From the NCBI RefSeq assembly GCF_003600685.1, contig NZ_CP032084.1, positions 6,138,001 to 6,202,000 on the forward strand: DNA of 64,000 nt, read 5' to 3'. This document shows positions 53,083 to 61,695 of this stretch, piece after piece. The position numbers and the translations under genes are program-made. The notes under the pieces are model-generated. The model had not been told where the DNA came from. It ran no database searches and saw nothing but the letters and a program-made list of their open reading frames with translations. How positions within the stretch are numbered: the first letter of the stretch is position 1; each line of letters begins with the position of its first letter. The DNA comes from Achromobacter sp. B7. GTDB lineage: Bacteria > Pseudomonadota > Gammaproteobacteria > Burkholderiales > Burkholderiaceae_B.

Positions 53083-54471
53083 TCAGACGCTGCGTAGATG
53101 AAAGGACTTGGCTTGGGTCAGCTGCTCGTAACCGACTACGGACAGGGATACTCCCCGCCCCGAGTGCTTCACGCCGGTCCAGGCCAGCGCCGGATCCAGG
53201 TAGTCGCAACGGTTCATGAAGAACGTGCCCGCCTGCACTTGCCGGCCTAGCGATAACGCGGCGTCTTCATCCTGCGTGAAGACGGCGGCCGTGAGCCCGT
53301 AGGGGCTGTCATTCATCAGAGCGACCGCATCGTCATCACCATCGACCGGCATGATGCCTACGACGGGACCGAAACATTCGTCGCTCATTACGCGCATGCG
53401 ATGGTTTACTCGCGTAAGGATGGCAGGCGCGACATAACACGAGCCTTCGCTCGCATTAGGAAAATATGAAGGATCAATCGCGTTCTGCGCACCCGCCAAT
53501 ATCGCTTCTGCAATGACGTCGCGAATTTCTGCCGCCGCGCGCGTGCGAACCACCGGCCCCAACGTCGTGTCGGCATGCAGCGGATTGCCCAGTACATAGT
53601 CTTGCGTCAGCGCAACGGCGCGCTCGACAAATTCGTCGTACCGCGACCGCGCCACGTAGATCCGCTGAATGCCGCAGCAGGATTGCCCCGAGTTGAAGAA
53701 CGCACCGTCCACCAGGGATTCCACCGCGTGATCCAGCTTGGCGTCCTCGCGCACGTAGGCGGGGTCGTTGCCGCCCAATTCAAGCCCCACGCCGATAAAC
53801 CGGCCGGCCGCGCTCTCCTCGATGCTGCGCCCCCCGCGCACCGAGCCCGTGAACGACACATAGCCGATCTCGAGTGCGCGAACCAGCCGCTGCACGGTGT
53901 CATGGTTGGCATGGAGATACTGGAACACGCCCGTGGGCGCGCCGGCGTCCCGAAACGCGCGATCGATCAGTTCAGCGCACAGCGGCGTCTGGTCGGAGTG
54001 TTTAAGGATGACGGTGTTACCCGCCATCAACGCCGGAACGATGCTGTTCACGGCGGTCAACAGCGGATAGTTCCACGGGGCTATCGTCAGCGCAACGCCG
54101 AGGGGCTCGCGGCTGATAAAGCGGGTAAAGCCCGATTGCTCGGGCACGCGGATCGGCGCCAGCGCTTGCTCGGCGATCGCAATCATGTGGCGCGCGCGTG
54201 ATTCGAATCCGCCCACCTCGCCGGGCGTGTATCTCAAGGGCCGGCCCATCTGGATGGTGATCGCCCGTGCGATCTCCTCGCGTGCCGCGACAAAGCTGTC
54301 GACCGCCGCCGACACAATGCGCCCCCGCTCGGCGATGCTCAACGCTTGCCACACGCGCTGAGCCTGCCGGGCCTGTTCCAACGCTCGCGCGACCTGCGCA
54401 TCGTCGGCGTAGGCACGGCGCACAACCTCGCGCCCGTCGATGGGACTGATGGTGATGAGTTCCTGAGTCAT
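53083..54471 (-). CDS. Aldehyde dehydrogenase family protein
   Basis: A 462-residue dehydrogenase. The motifs are LTIAPWNYPLLTAVNSIVPA (cofactor binding), SFTGSVRGGRSIEESA, GLELGGNDPAYV with the glutamate, and NSGQSCCGIQRIYVAR with the catalytic cysteine (two Cys in a row). The ATG at 54469-54471 has AGGG 5 bases upstream. It lies 37 bases after the glutamine-synthetase-like gene. It probably oxidises the aldehyde formed from the amine substrate of that pathway. Confidence 0.9.
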   Translation of the reverse strand: MTQELITISPIDGREVVRRAYADDAQVARALEQARQAQRVWQALSIAERGRIVSAAVDSFVAAREEIARAITIQMGRPLRYTPGEVGGFESRARHMIAIAEQALAPIRVPEQSGFTRFISREPLGVALTIAPWNYPLLTAVNSIVPALMAGNTVILKHSDQTPLCAELIDRAFRDAGAPTGVFQYLHANHDTVQRLVRALEIGYVSFTGSVRGGRSIEESAAGRFIGVGLELGGNDPAYVREDAKLDHAVESLVDGAFFNSGQSCCGIQRIYVARSRYDEFVERAVALTQDYVLGNPLHADTTLGPVVRTRAAAEIRDVIAEAILAGAQNAIDPSYFPNASEGSCYVAPAILTRVNHRMRVMSDECFGPVVGIMPVDGDDDAVALMNDSPYGLTAAVFTQDEDAALSLGRQVQAGTFFMNRCDYLDPALAWTGVKHSGRGVSLSVVGYEQLTQAKSFHLRSV

Positions 54472-54508
54472 GGTCGCCCTATGCAAGCGTTGGCTTTGCG
54501 TTCAGATA

Positions 54509-55894
54509 TCAGATGATCTCGAAATAACGCGCCAGCTCCCAGTCGGTGACGTGGCGCCGGAACTGCCGTTCTTCCCATTCGCGCGTTGCCGCGTAATGCT
54601 CGACGAACGCATCACCGAACAGATGGCGCGCCGCGTCTGACCCGCGCAGGCGCTGCGCGGCGTCCCACAACGTCGTGGGCAGGTGCAGATGCGCGGGAAA
54701 TTGTTGTGTGTAGGCGTTGCCCTGCACCATGGGTTCCGGGGTCAACCCCTGTTCGATGCCGTACAGGCCGGACGCCAGCGCGGCCGACAGCGCCAGATAA
54801 GGATTGGCGTCCGCCGAGCCGATGCGCACTTCCACCCGCTGCGATTTATCACTGCCCGGGATAAGCCGCAGGGCCGTGGTGCGATTTTCCATGCCCCACG
54901 TGGCGTCCAGCGGCGCCCAATAGCCGGGCACCAGCCGCGAATAACTGTTGATGTTCTGCGCGTACAACACCATGAATTCGGGCAGGTAACGCTGCACACC
55001 CGCCATGAACGCAACCTGCGTCGCGCTCATTCCATGCGGCTGCGACTTATCGTAGAACGCCGACTGCCCGCTTTTCTTGTCGCGCAAAGACAAGTGGATG
55101 TGGCCGCTTTGGCCCGGATGCTCGTGCGACCACTTGGCCATGAACGTGGCCATCAAGCCGTTCTGTTGCGCCAGCGCCTTGGCGAAGGTCTTGAACAGAA
55201 ATGCCTTGTCGCCGGCCAGGGCCGCCTGGTCCACCGCCAACGCCGCCTCCAGCACGCCCGGCCCCGTCTCGGTGTGCAGGCCTTCGATGGGCATGTCCAT
55301 GCGCTCGCATAAATCAAGCAGCTTGCGGTAGAAGTCCCCTTCGACCGTACTGCGCAGCACCGAATAGCCGAAGTTGCCCGGCGTCCAGTTTTCCATGTTG
55401 CGATAGTGCTTGGCGCGCACCGAGTGCGGCGTTTCACGGAACATGAAGAATTCATATTCCAGCGCGGCGTAGACGTCGAACCCCATGTCCGCCGCACGGT
55501 CCAGCGTGCGGTGCAGCAGGCGACGCGGGCAGATGGCGGCGGCGTCGCCCTCGAACTCGGCCAGGAACAACAACATGTCTTCGCCGTTCGGGCCTTGCTC
55601 AAGCGGCAGGCGGCGCGCGGTTTGCGGCACGATACGCAGTTGCGCGTCGGGGTATGCGGTGTGCCAGCCCGTGTATTGCGTGTTGTCGTAGAGCTGATCG
55701 TCCAGATCCCAGCCCAGCACCACGTCGCAAAATGCCAGGCCGGAGCGCAGCGCGCCAAGGAACTTGTCACGCCGCAGGTACTTGCCCAACATGACGCCGT
55801 CGACGTCGGACAAGCCCACCTTGATGTGCGAAAGCGCGCTGGCCTGCACCAGCCGCTCCGCGTCTTCCACCGATGCTACCCCTAGCGAATGCAT
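54509..55894 (-). CDS. Glutamine-synthetase-family ligase (gamma-glutamyl-amine type)
   Basis: A 461-residue ligase. The N-terminal domain has GLSDVDGVMLGKYLRRDKF, and the catalytic domain has EYEFFMFRETP (metal), HTETGPGVLEAALAVDQA, SGHIHLSLRDKKSG, WAPLDATWGMENRTTALRLI and RIGSADANPYLALSAAL. These features are of the PuuA/IpuC-like group, which joins glutamate to amines, rather than of ammonia-assimilating GlnA (no adenylylation-loop tyrosine was recognised). AAGGTG precedes the ATG. It heads a three-gene set with an aldehyde and an alcohol dehydrogenase. Confidence 0.85.
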   Translation of the reverse strand: MHSLGVASVEDAERLVQASALSHIKVGLSDVDGVMLGKYLRRDKFLGALRSGLAFCDVVLGWDLDDQLYDNTQYTGWHTAYPDAQLRIVPQTARRLPLEQGPNGEDMLLFLAEFEGDAAAICPRRLLHRTLDRAADMGFDVYAALEYEFFMFRETPHSVRAKHYRNMENWTPGNFGYSVLRSTVEGDFYRKLLDLCERMDMPIEGLHTETGPGVLEAALAVDQAALAGDKAFLFKTFAKALAQQNGLMATFMAKWSHEHPGQSGHIHLSLRDKKSGQSAFYDKSQPHGMSATQVAFMAGVQRYLPEFMVLYAQNINSYSRLVPGYWAPLDATWGMENRTTALRLIPGSDKSQRVEVRIGSADANPYLALSAALASGLYGIEQGLTPEPMVQGNAYTQQFPAHLHLPTTLWDAAQRLRGSDAARHLFGDAFVEHYAATREWEERQFRRHVTDWELARYFEII

Positions 55895-56088
55895 GCTTGT
55901 TCACCTTGTGGCTGAAGCCTTGCGTGGGACTGCGGACAAACGCCGCGGCCCCCGCTTGCGGGACAAGGGAAACCTACCGGCGTGCTCTCAGGGTTTTTCC
56001 GAGTCTAGACACCTTGCCGCGAATTTGCAGCCCTGTGCGTGCAGTATTTTCCCTAGGTTGCAGGGTCAGGGGCGGCCGGGCCATGGCC

Positions 56089-57129
56089 TCAGTCCAGTGA
56101 CACGCCAGCCGTTTTCACCATGTCGGCCCAGTAGACGGTGTCTTCCTGCAGGCGCGTCTTGAAGGCGTCGGGCTGGCTGCCCACCGGCCAGCTGCCGCCG
56201 CTGTTGATCTTGGCAATCACGTTGGGCGACTTCATTGCCTGCGCCACGGCCTGGGCCAGGTACGCCACGCGCTCGGGCGGCGTGCCCGCCGGGGCGAACA
56301 GGCCATACCAGTCGTCCGCCGTAATGCCGTCCAGACCGCTTTGCTTGAGGGTCGGCGCCCCCTTGAAAATGCCGATGCTGTTCTCGTGGCTCAGGGCCAG
56401 GATGCGCAGCTTGCCGGCGGCCACCATCGGTTCAGCGGACGCCGGCGACGTAATCAGCATGTCGACCGTGCCGCCCATGAGATCCGTGATGGCCGGGGCG
56501 GCGCCACGATATGGCACGTGCACCAGATTCACGCCCGCCTTCTTGGACACCAGCGCTCCCATCAGATGGCTCATGGTGCCGTTGCCGGGTGTCGCGTACG
56601 TGATGATGCCCGGTTGCTTGCGCGCGGCGTCCAGGTAGTCGGAAAGTGTCTTGTAGGGGCTTTCGGTGCGAGCCACCAAAACCAGCGGCGCGGACGTGAT
56701 CTGCGAAATCGGCGTGAAATCCTTGACCGGATCAAAGCCGACGTTCTTGTACAGGCGCGGGTTGACCGCCATGACACTGGTTTGCGACATCACCAACGTG
56801 TAGCCGTCGGGCTTGGCGCGGGACACCTGCGCAGTGCCCACGTTGCCGCCGGCGCCCGAACGATTTTCGACCACCACGCTCTGACCCGTGATGGCGCCCA
56901 GCTCCTGCGCGATCAGGCGGGCGACGTTGTCGTTGCCGCCCCCGGGGGGAAACGGCGACACGACGGTGATGGCCTGCTTGGGATAGTCGGCCGGCGCCTT
57001 CAGCGTCTGCGCCTGGACCTGGACTTGCAATGCGCCGGCCAGCAGCAAACCGGCGGCAGTCAATGCGGCCCAGCCGCGTGCGTGTTGTACGTGTCGTGCA
57101 TGTCCTGCATGTTGTGCTTGATGCTTCAT
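56089..57129 (-). CDS. Bug/TctC-type solute-binding protein
   Basis: A 346-residue periplasmic receptor of the tripartite tricarboxylate transporter family, which is greatly expanded in Bordetella and Achromobacter. The mature part has PKQAITVVSPFPPGGGNDNV, VVENRSGAGGNVGTAQVSRA and TYATPGNGTMSHLMGALVS. The signal peptide is unusual: its n-region (residues 2-18) carries several histidines (HQAQHAGHARHVQHARG) before the hydrophobic core. The ATG at 57127-57129 has GGGGAAA upstream. It is last in the sulfur cluster (169-base gap after the rhodanese). No membrane components are nearby, so it is an orphan receptor, a common case. Confidence 0.9.
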   Translation of the reverse strand: MKHQAQHAGHARHVQHARGWAALTAAGLLLAGALQVQVQAQTLKAPADYPKQAITVVSPFPPGGGNDNVARLIAQELGAITGQSVVVENRSGAGGNVGTAQVSRAKPDGYTLVMSQTSVMAVNPRLYKNVGFDPVKDFTPISQITSAPLVLVARTESPYKTLSDYLDAARKQPGIITYATPGNGTMSHLMGALVSKKAGVNLVHVPYRGAAPAITDLMGGTVDMLITSPASAEPMVAAGKLRILALSHENSIGIFKGAPTLKQSGLDGITADDWYGLFAPAGTPPERVAYLAQAVAQAMKSPNVIAKINSGGSWPVGSQPDAFKTRLQEDTVYWADMVKTAGVSLD

Positions 57130-57298
57130 CTGGATTTCCCCTTGTGTCGGCGGCCGGATACTCGGCCGTCCCCTGCATGTCGGTTCGCCATGAACCGTCC
57201 GCACCCCGGCGCAAACGCCGGGGCGTAATGATCGATCTGATGCGTTGTAAGCGCCGCGCGGTCTCTGCGGACCGTCACGGCAGCGTCAGCGCGGCGGC

Positions 57299-58897
57299 TC
57301 AGCCCGCCGCGAAGCGATAGCCCGCCAATTCGCGGTCATCAATCTGCTTGACCAGGTTGGTTTCCCACGACAGGTATTGCCGCGCCGCCGCCTTGTTGCC
57401 GTCGTGGCGGTCATGCACGAAGAACAGATAGTCGATGCACTCGCTATCGGCGGGCCGGTCGGGCGTGGATTCCTGCGGGATGCCAGCCGCCGACCAGCTT
57501 GCCGGCGTACCGATGTTCACCTTGATGTCGGCGATGCCCAGCGCCCGCAGATCCTTGGCGGCCCATGCGGCCAACGCGGCATCCTCGGCCAGCAGGATGA
57601 CGGGTTGGCCGGCATGCAAGTCCAGGCGATCAAGACGCGGCCGAATGGACCAACGCGCCCCCGCGATGTGCCCGGCGCGATAGCGCATGCCCGGGCGGAT
57701 ATCGATGGCTTGTGCACCGGTGCGCAATGCCGCCGCCAGAGCCTCGTCGGACAATATCGAGACGGCCGGCGTGTCCGCCCGTGGCTCGACGGGATCAAGG
57801 ACCGCGCTGGTGCCCTCTTTCAACACGCAGGCGTCCCAACCCATCTGCCGCAACCAGCTTGCCGTCACGGGTGCGCGCACGCCTTCGGCGTCGAACACGA
57901 CGATGCGCGCGCCGCGCACGGCCAGGTACTGGTCGGTGGCCTGCACCAGCTGGCCACCGGGCGCATGCTGCGCGCCAGGCAGCGACCCCTGCGCGAATTC
58001 CTCCGCGCTGCGCACGTCGCACAGGAAACTGGTGCGCGACGTGTCGCGCAGCCATTGCCGCACGGTGGCGGCATCCACGATCGGCACGCCGTGGCGCGCA
58101 GCCAACCGCGATGAACGCTCGGCAAGCGCAGGCAAGGCTTCCGTTTCGATTCCGTCTTCGTAACGGCGGCGTGCCCCGTGTTCCAGTTGCAGGTCTTCCA
58201 GATACCAACCCTGCGTGCCGTTTTCCAACGCATAGACGGGGTTAGGCACGCCCAGGTTGATCAGCGTCTGCGCGCCGATGATGCTGCGGGTGCGGCCCGC
58301 GCAATTGATCACGATCGTGGTCTTCGGATCCTTGGCCAGCGTGTGTACGCGCAATGCCAGTTCACCGTTGGGGCAGCAGATGCCGCCGGGAATGCTCATC
58401 TTCTGGTATTCCGCATACGGCCGACCGTCAAGCACGATCAGATCATCGCCTCGCTCTTGGCGCGCAGCCAATTCCCGCGCGCTGATACGGGGGGTGTGGA
58501 AAACTTCTTCAGCCAGTTCGCCGAACGTTTTGCTGGGCACGTTCACGCCCGCGAAGGCGGCGTAACCGTCGCGCTGCCACTGGGCGATGCCGCCGGCCAG
58601 CCGACGCACCTGCTGATAGCCCAGGTCGCTCAGCGCCCGGGCGGCGCGCGCGGCCGTCTGGTCATCGCCGCCCTCGTCGTACACCACCACCCGCGCATTG
58701 CGTCGGGGGGCCAGACGCACGATGTCCACTTCAAGCCGGCTGTACGGCACGGGCGCGGCGTAAAACAGGTGCGACTCACCATATTGGCCGTGTTCGCGCA
58801 CGTCCAGCAAGGCGATTTCCTGGCCATCGTGCAGCCATTGCTTGAGCGTATGCGCGTCGATGTCGGCGGCGGGGGAAGCGGAGGTTGCGTGCATCAT
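57299..58897 (-). CDS. Four-domain rhodanese-family sulfurtransferase
   Basis: A 532-residue protein of four tandem rhodanese domains, at about 12-115, 135-245, 265-370 and 385-490. Only the second has the active-site cysteine (VINCAGRTRS, C199). The equivalent loops of domains 1, 3 and 4 read VVYDEGGDD, VVFDAEGVR and LLAEDAAL, without cysteine. The C-terminal tail (DRPADSECIDYLFFVHDRHD onward) is extra. It likely moves or oxidises sulfane sulfur in the cytoplasm. The start is one of two adjacent ATG codons; the ribosome-binding site is weak. It begins 5 bases after the PLP lyase gene, so it is in the same operon. Confidence 0.85.
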   Translation of the reverse strand: MMHATSASPAADIDAHTLKQWLHDGQEIALLDVREHGQYGESHLFYAAPVPYSRLEVDIVRLAPRRNARVVVYDEGGDDQTAARAARALSDLGYQQVRRLAGGIAQWQRDGYAAFAGVNVPSKTFGELAEEVFHTPRISARELAARQERGDDLIVLDGRPYAEYQKMSIPGGICCPNGELALRVHTLAKDPKTTIVINCAGRTRSIIGAQTLINLGVPNPVYALENGTQGWYLEDLQLEHGARRRYEDGIETEALPALAERSSRLAARHGVPIVDAATVRQWLRDTSRTSFLCDVRSAEEFAQGSLPGAQHAPGGQLVQATDQYLAVRGARIVVFDAEGVRAPVTASWLRQMGWDACVLKEGTSAVLDPVEPRADTPAVSILSDEALAAALRTGAQAIDIRPGMRYRAGHIAGARWSIRPRLDRLDLHAGQPVILLAEDAALAAWAAKDLRALGIADIKVNIGTPASWSAAGIPQESTPDRPADSECIDYLFFVHDRHDGNKAAARQYLSWETNLVKQIDDRELAGYRFAAG

Positions 58898-58902
58898 GGA
58901 AT

Positions 58903-60084
58903 TCAAAGGGAACGAGAAATTTTGGTCATGGCGGACAGCCCTTGTTCAAGGTCGCCGATCAGGTCTATGGGGTCTTCAAGGCCGATATGCAGGCGCAACA
59001 TGGCGCCGCGCGGCGTTGCGTCGGGCAGCGCACGCGTGTCCAGCCGCACAGGAATCACCAGGCTTTCAAAACCGCCCCACGACGCACCGATACCAAACAG
59101 CTCCAGGCTGTCGATCAGGCGGTCGGCGTCCGCCGCGGTATACGCGCCATCCAGTTCAAGGGTCAGCAGCCCGTTGGCGCCGGTGCAGTCCCGCCGCCAG
59201 ATCGCATGCGAAGGGTCGCCGGGCAGCGCCGGACACAGCACGCGCTTTATTTCGGGGCGGCCTTGAAGCCACGTAGCGACTCGCGCCGCATTGGCGGCGT
59301 GCTGCGCCATGCGCAACGGCAAAGAGCGCATGCCGCGCAAGACCAGGAAGGCGTCATCCGCGCCCACGGTCTGGCCGAAGTCGATATTGGCGCGTTCCAG
59401 CGCGCGCCAGGCGCGAGCATTCGTGACCACGGCGCCCATCATCACGTCGGCATGGCCGCCCAGGTATTTGGTCGCCGCCATCACGGAAATATCCGCGCCC
59501 AAGGTCAGCGGTTTGTATATCAACCCCGACGCCCACGTGTTATCCACAGCCAGCCAGCAATCGTGTTTTTTCGCGGCTGTGGATAAGTCGCAAAGGTCGG
59601 GCATGTCGTACGTCAACGAACCCGGGGCCTCGGCGTAAATCATGCGTGTGTTCGGCCGGATCAGTGCTTCGACACCAACGCCATCGGGCCGATAAAACGT
59701 GTACTCGATGCCCAACCGGCTCAGGTGTTCGACGCAGAAGCGGCGCACGGGTTCATACACGGCGTCGGTGACCAACACGTGATCGCCCGAGCGCAAAAAT
59801 GCCAGCAGCACCATCGCAATGGCAGCCTGCCCGGTGGGATACAGCGCGGCGCGGTGGCCCTGCTCCAGTTCAACCAGTGCATCTTCCAGCGCGTGCGTGC
59901 TGTCGGTGCCGCGCGCGCCGTACGAAGGCAAGCGCTCTTGTTCGCGGCGCGTGCGCGTGTCGCGCCACGCGGCAACGCTGTCGAATACGTAAGTGCTGGC
60001 GCGCGTCACGGGGGTGTTCACCCACCCCTGATGCGGGCGCCCGGCACGCAACAGCCTCGTCGCCGACTGGTAGGGCTTTTTCAT
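58903..60084 (-). CDS. PLP-dependent C-S lyase (cystathionine beta-lyase family)
   Basis: A 393-residue Cys/Met-metabolism PLP enzyme. The PLP lysine is in SVMAATKYLGGHADVMMGAV; the phosphate-binding YGARGTDSTHALEDALVELE and LYPTGQAAIAMVLL segments and the cofactor-stacking region LAVDNTWASG are present. Family members cleave C-S bonds of cystathionine or other cysteine S-conjugates, releasing a thiol, pyruvate and ammonia. It starts 2 bases after the dioxygenase and ends 5 bases before the rhodanese, so it probably supplies the thiol used by its neighbours. Confidence 0.88.
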   Translation of the reverse strand: MKKPYQSATRLLRAGRPHQGWVNTPVTRASTYVFDSVAAWRDTRTRREQERLPSYGARGTDSTHALEDALVELEQGHRAALYPTGQAAIAMVLLAFLRSGDHVLVTDAVYEPVRRFCVEHLSRLGIEYTFYRPDGVGVEALIRPNTRMIYAEAPGSLTYDMPDLCDLSTAAKKHDCWLAVDNTWASGLIYKPLTLGADISVMAATKYLGGHADVMMGAVVTNARAWRALERANIDFGQTVGADDAFLVLRGMRSLPLRMAQHAANAARVATWLQGRPEIKRVLCPALPGDPSHAIWRRDCTGANGLLTLELDGAYTAADADRLIDSLELFGIGASWGGFESLVIPVRLDTRALPDATPRGAMLRLHIGLEDPIDLIGDLEQGLSAMTKISRSL

Positions 60085-60086
60085 GA

Positions 60087-60674
60087 TCAGCGGCGCGTCT
60101 TCACGCCAATCGGCATGACCTTGCAGGTGCCGGCCTCCAGGTCGAAGCCCAGGCGCTGGTCCAGGGTTTCCAGCGCGCGGCCGTACATGTGCAGGTGGCG
60201 GATGACGCTGTCGCCCTGGATTTCCACGGCGTGGATATCGTCGGGCATCAACGCAATGCCGGCGCCCGGGCCCACCACCACGGTGCCCTTCTTTTCCAGG
60301 CGGCCCACGCCCGGCACGGATCCATCATCCAGGCGGTCGTAGACGTAGTTGTATTCCACCCCTTCCACGGCGGCGATACAGGCCCAGGTGGTGTGGTTGT
60401 GCGGCACGATCTTGTTGCCCGGGCGCATGACGTTCAGGTACAGCGCGTAGCTTTTGTCGTCGTCTTCGGCGATCAGGTAGCGGGCCTGCCGTTCGCCGTC
60501 CTCGGGCGGCGCGTACCGTTCACCCGTCCACCAGTCGGTGTGCGCGGCAAGGCCAATCAACTCTTGCAGGACCGCGTCCAGGCTGTCTCGATTCAGCCCT
60601 TTATTTCCTACAGTTTTTTTAATATTTTCAATAGCGGCCTCAATGCCCGCCTGATTTGGATGTGCGTTGTTCAC
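60087..60674 (-). CDS. Thiol dioxygenase (cysteine dioxygenase / 3-mercaptopropionate dioxygenase family)
   Basis: A 195-residue cupin. The 3-His iron site is H92 and H94 ([17 protein letters not shown]) and H148 ([10 protein letters not shown]). By eye R65 ([10 protein letters not shown]) falls where cysteine-type enzymes have their carboxylate-binding arginine. A GTG at 60672-60674 was chosen as start because GAGGGA lies 8 bases upstream and the length then fits the family; an ATG at 60758 would add 28 residues without similarity. It oxidises cysteine or a related thiol to the sulfinate. It is first in the operon with a C-S lyase and a rhodanese, divergent from a LysR gene. Confidence 0.85.
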   Translation of the reverse strand: MNNAHPNQAGIEAAIENIKKTVGNKGLNRDSLDAVLQELIGLAAHTDWWTGERYAPPEDGERQARYLIAEDDDKSYALYLNVMRPGNKIVPHNHTTWACIAAVEGVEYNYVYDRLDDGSVPGVGRLEKKGTVVVGPGAGIALMPDDIHAVEIQGDSVIRHLHMYGRALETLDQRLGFDLEAGTCKVMPIGVKTRR

Positions 60675-60761
60675 CTTGCTTTTCCCTCTTGGTGCATGAG
60701 TTATTGGGATTACTGTATCGCCGGGAACGGGCACCAACAATTTAAATTGCCTTAACATCTC

Positions 60762-60776
60762 ATTAGCATCGCTAAT
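60762..60776. promoter_or_regulatory. Putative LysR-type operator (T-N11-A palindrome)
   Basis: ATTAGC-ATC-GCTAAT is a 6+6 inverted repeat containing TTAGCATCGCTAA, which fits the T-N11-A rule of LysR-family sites. It lies 14 bases upstream of the LysR start in the 116-base divergent region. A second perfect palindrome CAATTTAAATTG (60738-60749) lies next to it and may be an activation site near the divergent promoter. Confidence 0.6.
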
Positions 60777-60790
60777 ACGTTGAGGGCACC

Positions 60791-61684
60791 ATGCGCAATC
60801 TGGATCTGGATCTGCTTCGCACACTGACTGCTATCGCCCAGCACAGCACCTTTTCTGAGGCGGCCAACCGGCTGCACAAGACGCAGTCGGCCATCACACA
60901 GCAGATGCAGCGGCTGGAATCCACCATCGGGCTGCCGTTGTTTGAAAAGCAGGGGCGCAACAAGGTGCTGTCATCGCATGGGCGGCGGCTGGTGGAATAC
61001 GCGCGCCACATGCTGGCCATCAACGATGAGGCTCTGCGCGCGTTGCAGGACGGCCCACTGGAAGGAGACCTGCGCCTGGGGGCGCCGCTGGATGTGGCGG
61101 ACACCATCCTGCCGACGCTGTTGACGCACATCGCCCGGTCGGCGCCGCGGGTGAAGCTGGAGATTCGGGTGGATCGCAGCCCTTTCCTGATGGACGCACT
61201 GCGCGCCGGCGAGATCGACCTGACGATTTCGACGCGGTTTGATCAGGACTTCGAAGGCGTCGCACTGCGTACATCTCCCACGGTATGGTTGGCGTCCGCC
61301 GACTATGTGCATGACCCGCACGCGCCCGTTCCGCTGGTGCTGGCCGACGAGCCCAGCATTTTTCGCCGCTTGGCCTTGAACGCGTTGGAACAGGCGCGCG
61401 TACGCTGGCATACCAATTACGTGGCGCCGAATCTGGTGGGGATCAAGGCGGCGTTGCGCGCCGGCCTGGGCGTGACGGCACGCAGCGTAGAGCTGTTGGG
61501 GCCTGAAATGCGCGTGCTGGGCGAAAAGGAAGGCTTGCCGCCCTTGCCGGACGTGACCTATTTCCTGTGGATAAGACGCGATCTGATCAATCCGCTGACG
61601 CGGCAGGTCTACGACATGTTGCGCAGCAACCTGGGGTTGGCGCAGCAGCCCGACGCGGCGGCGCAAGTGCCGCGCGCGTCGTAG
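60791..61684 (+). CDS. LysR-family transcriptional regulator
   Basis: A 297-residue regulator. The N-terminal winged helix has [20 protein letters not shown] and [20 protein letters not shown], followed by the linker helix and the two-lobed effector domain (from about 90; [20 protein letters not shown]). It is divergent from the thiol dioxygenase operon and likely controls it, with the operator at 60762-60776. The effector could be cysteine or a sulfur metabolite; that is inference. It is convergent with the asparaginase gene, with an 11-base gap. Confidence 0.92.
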   Translation: MRNLDLDLLRTLTAIAQHSTFSEAANRLHKTQSAITQQMQRLESTIGLPLFEKQGRNKVLSSHGRRLVEYARHMLAINDEALRALQDGPLEGDLRLGAPLDVADTILPTLLTHIARSAPRVKLEIRVDRSPFLMDALRAGEIDLTISTRFDQDFEGVALRTSPTVWLASADYVHDPHAPVPLVLADEPSIFRRLALNALEQARVRWHTNYVAPNLVGIKAALRAGLGVTARSVELLGPEMRVLGEKEGLPPLPDVTYFLWIRRDLINPLTRQVYDMLRSNLGLAQQPDAAAQVPRAS

Positions 61685-61695
61685 CTATCGCGCTT

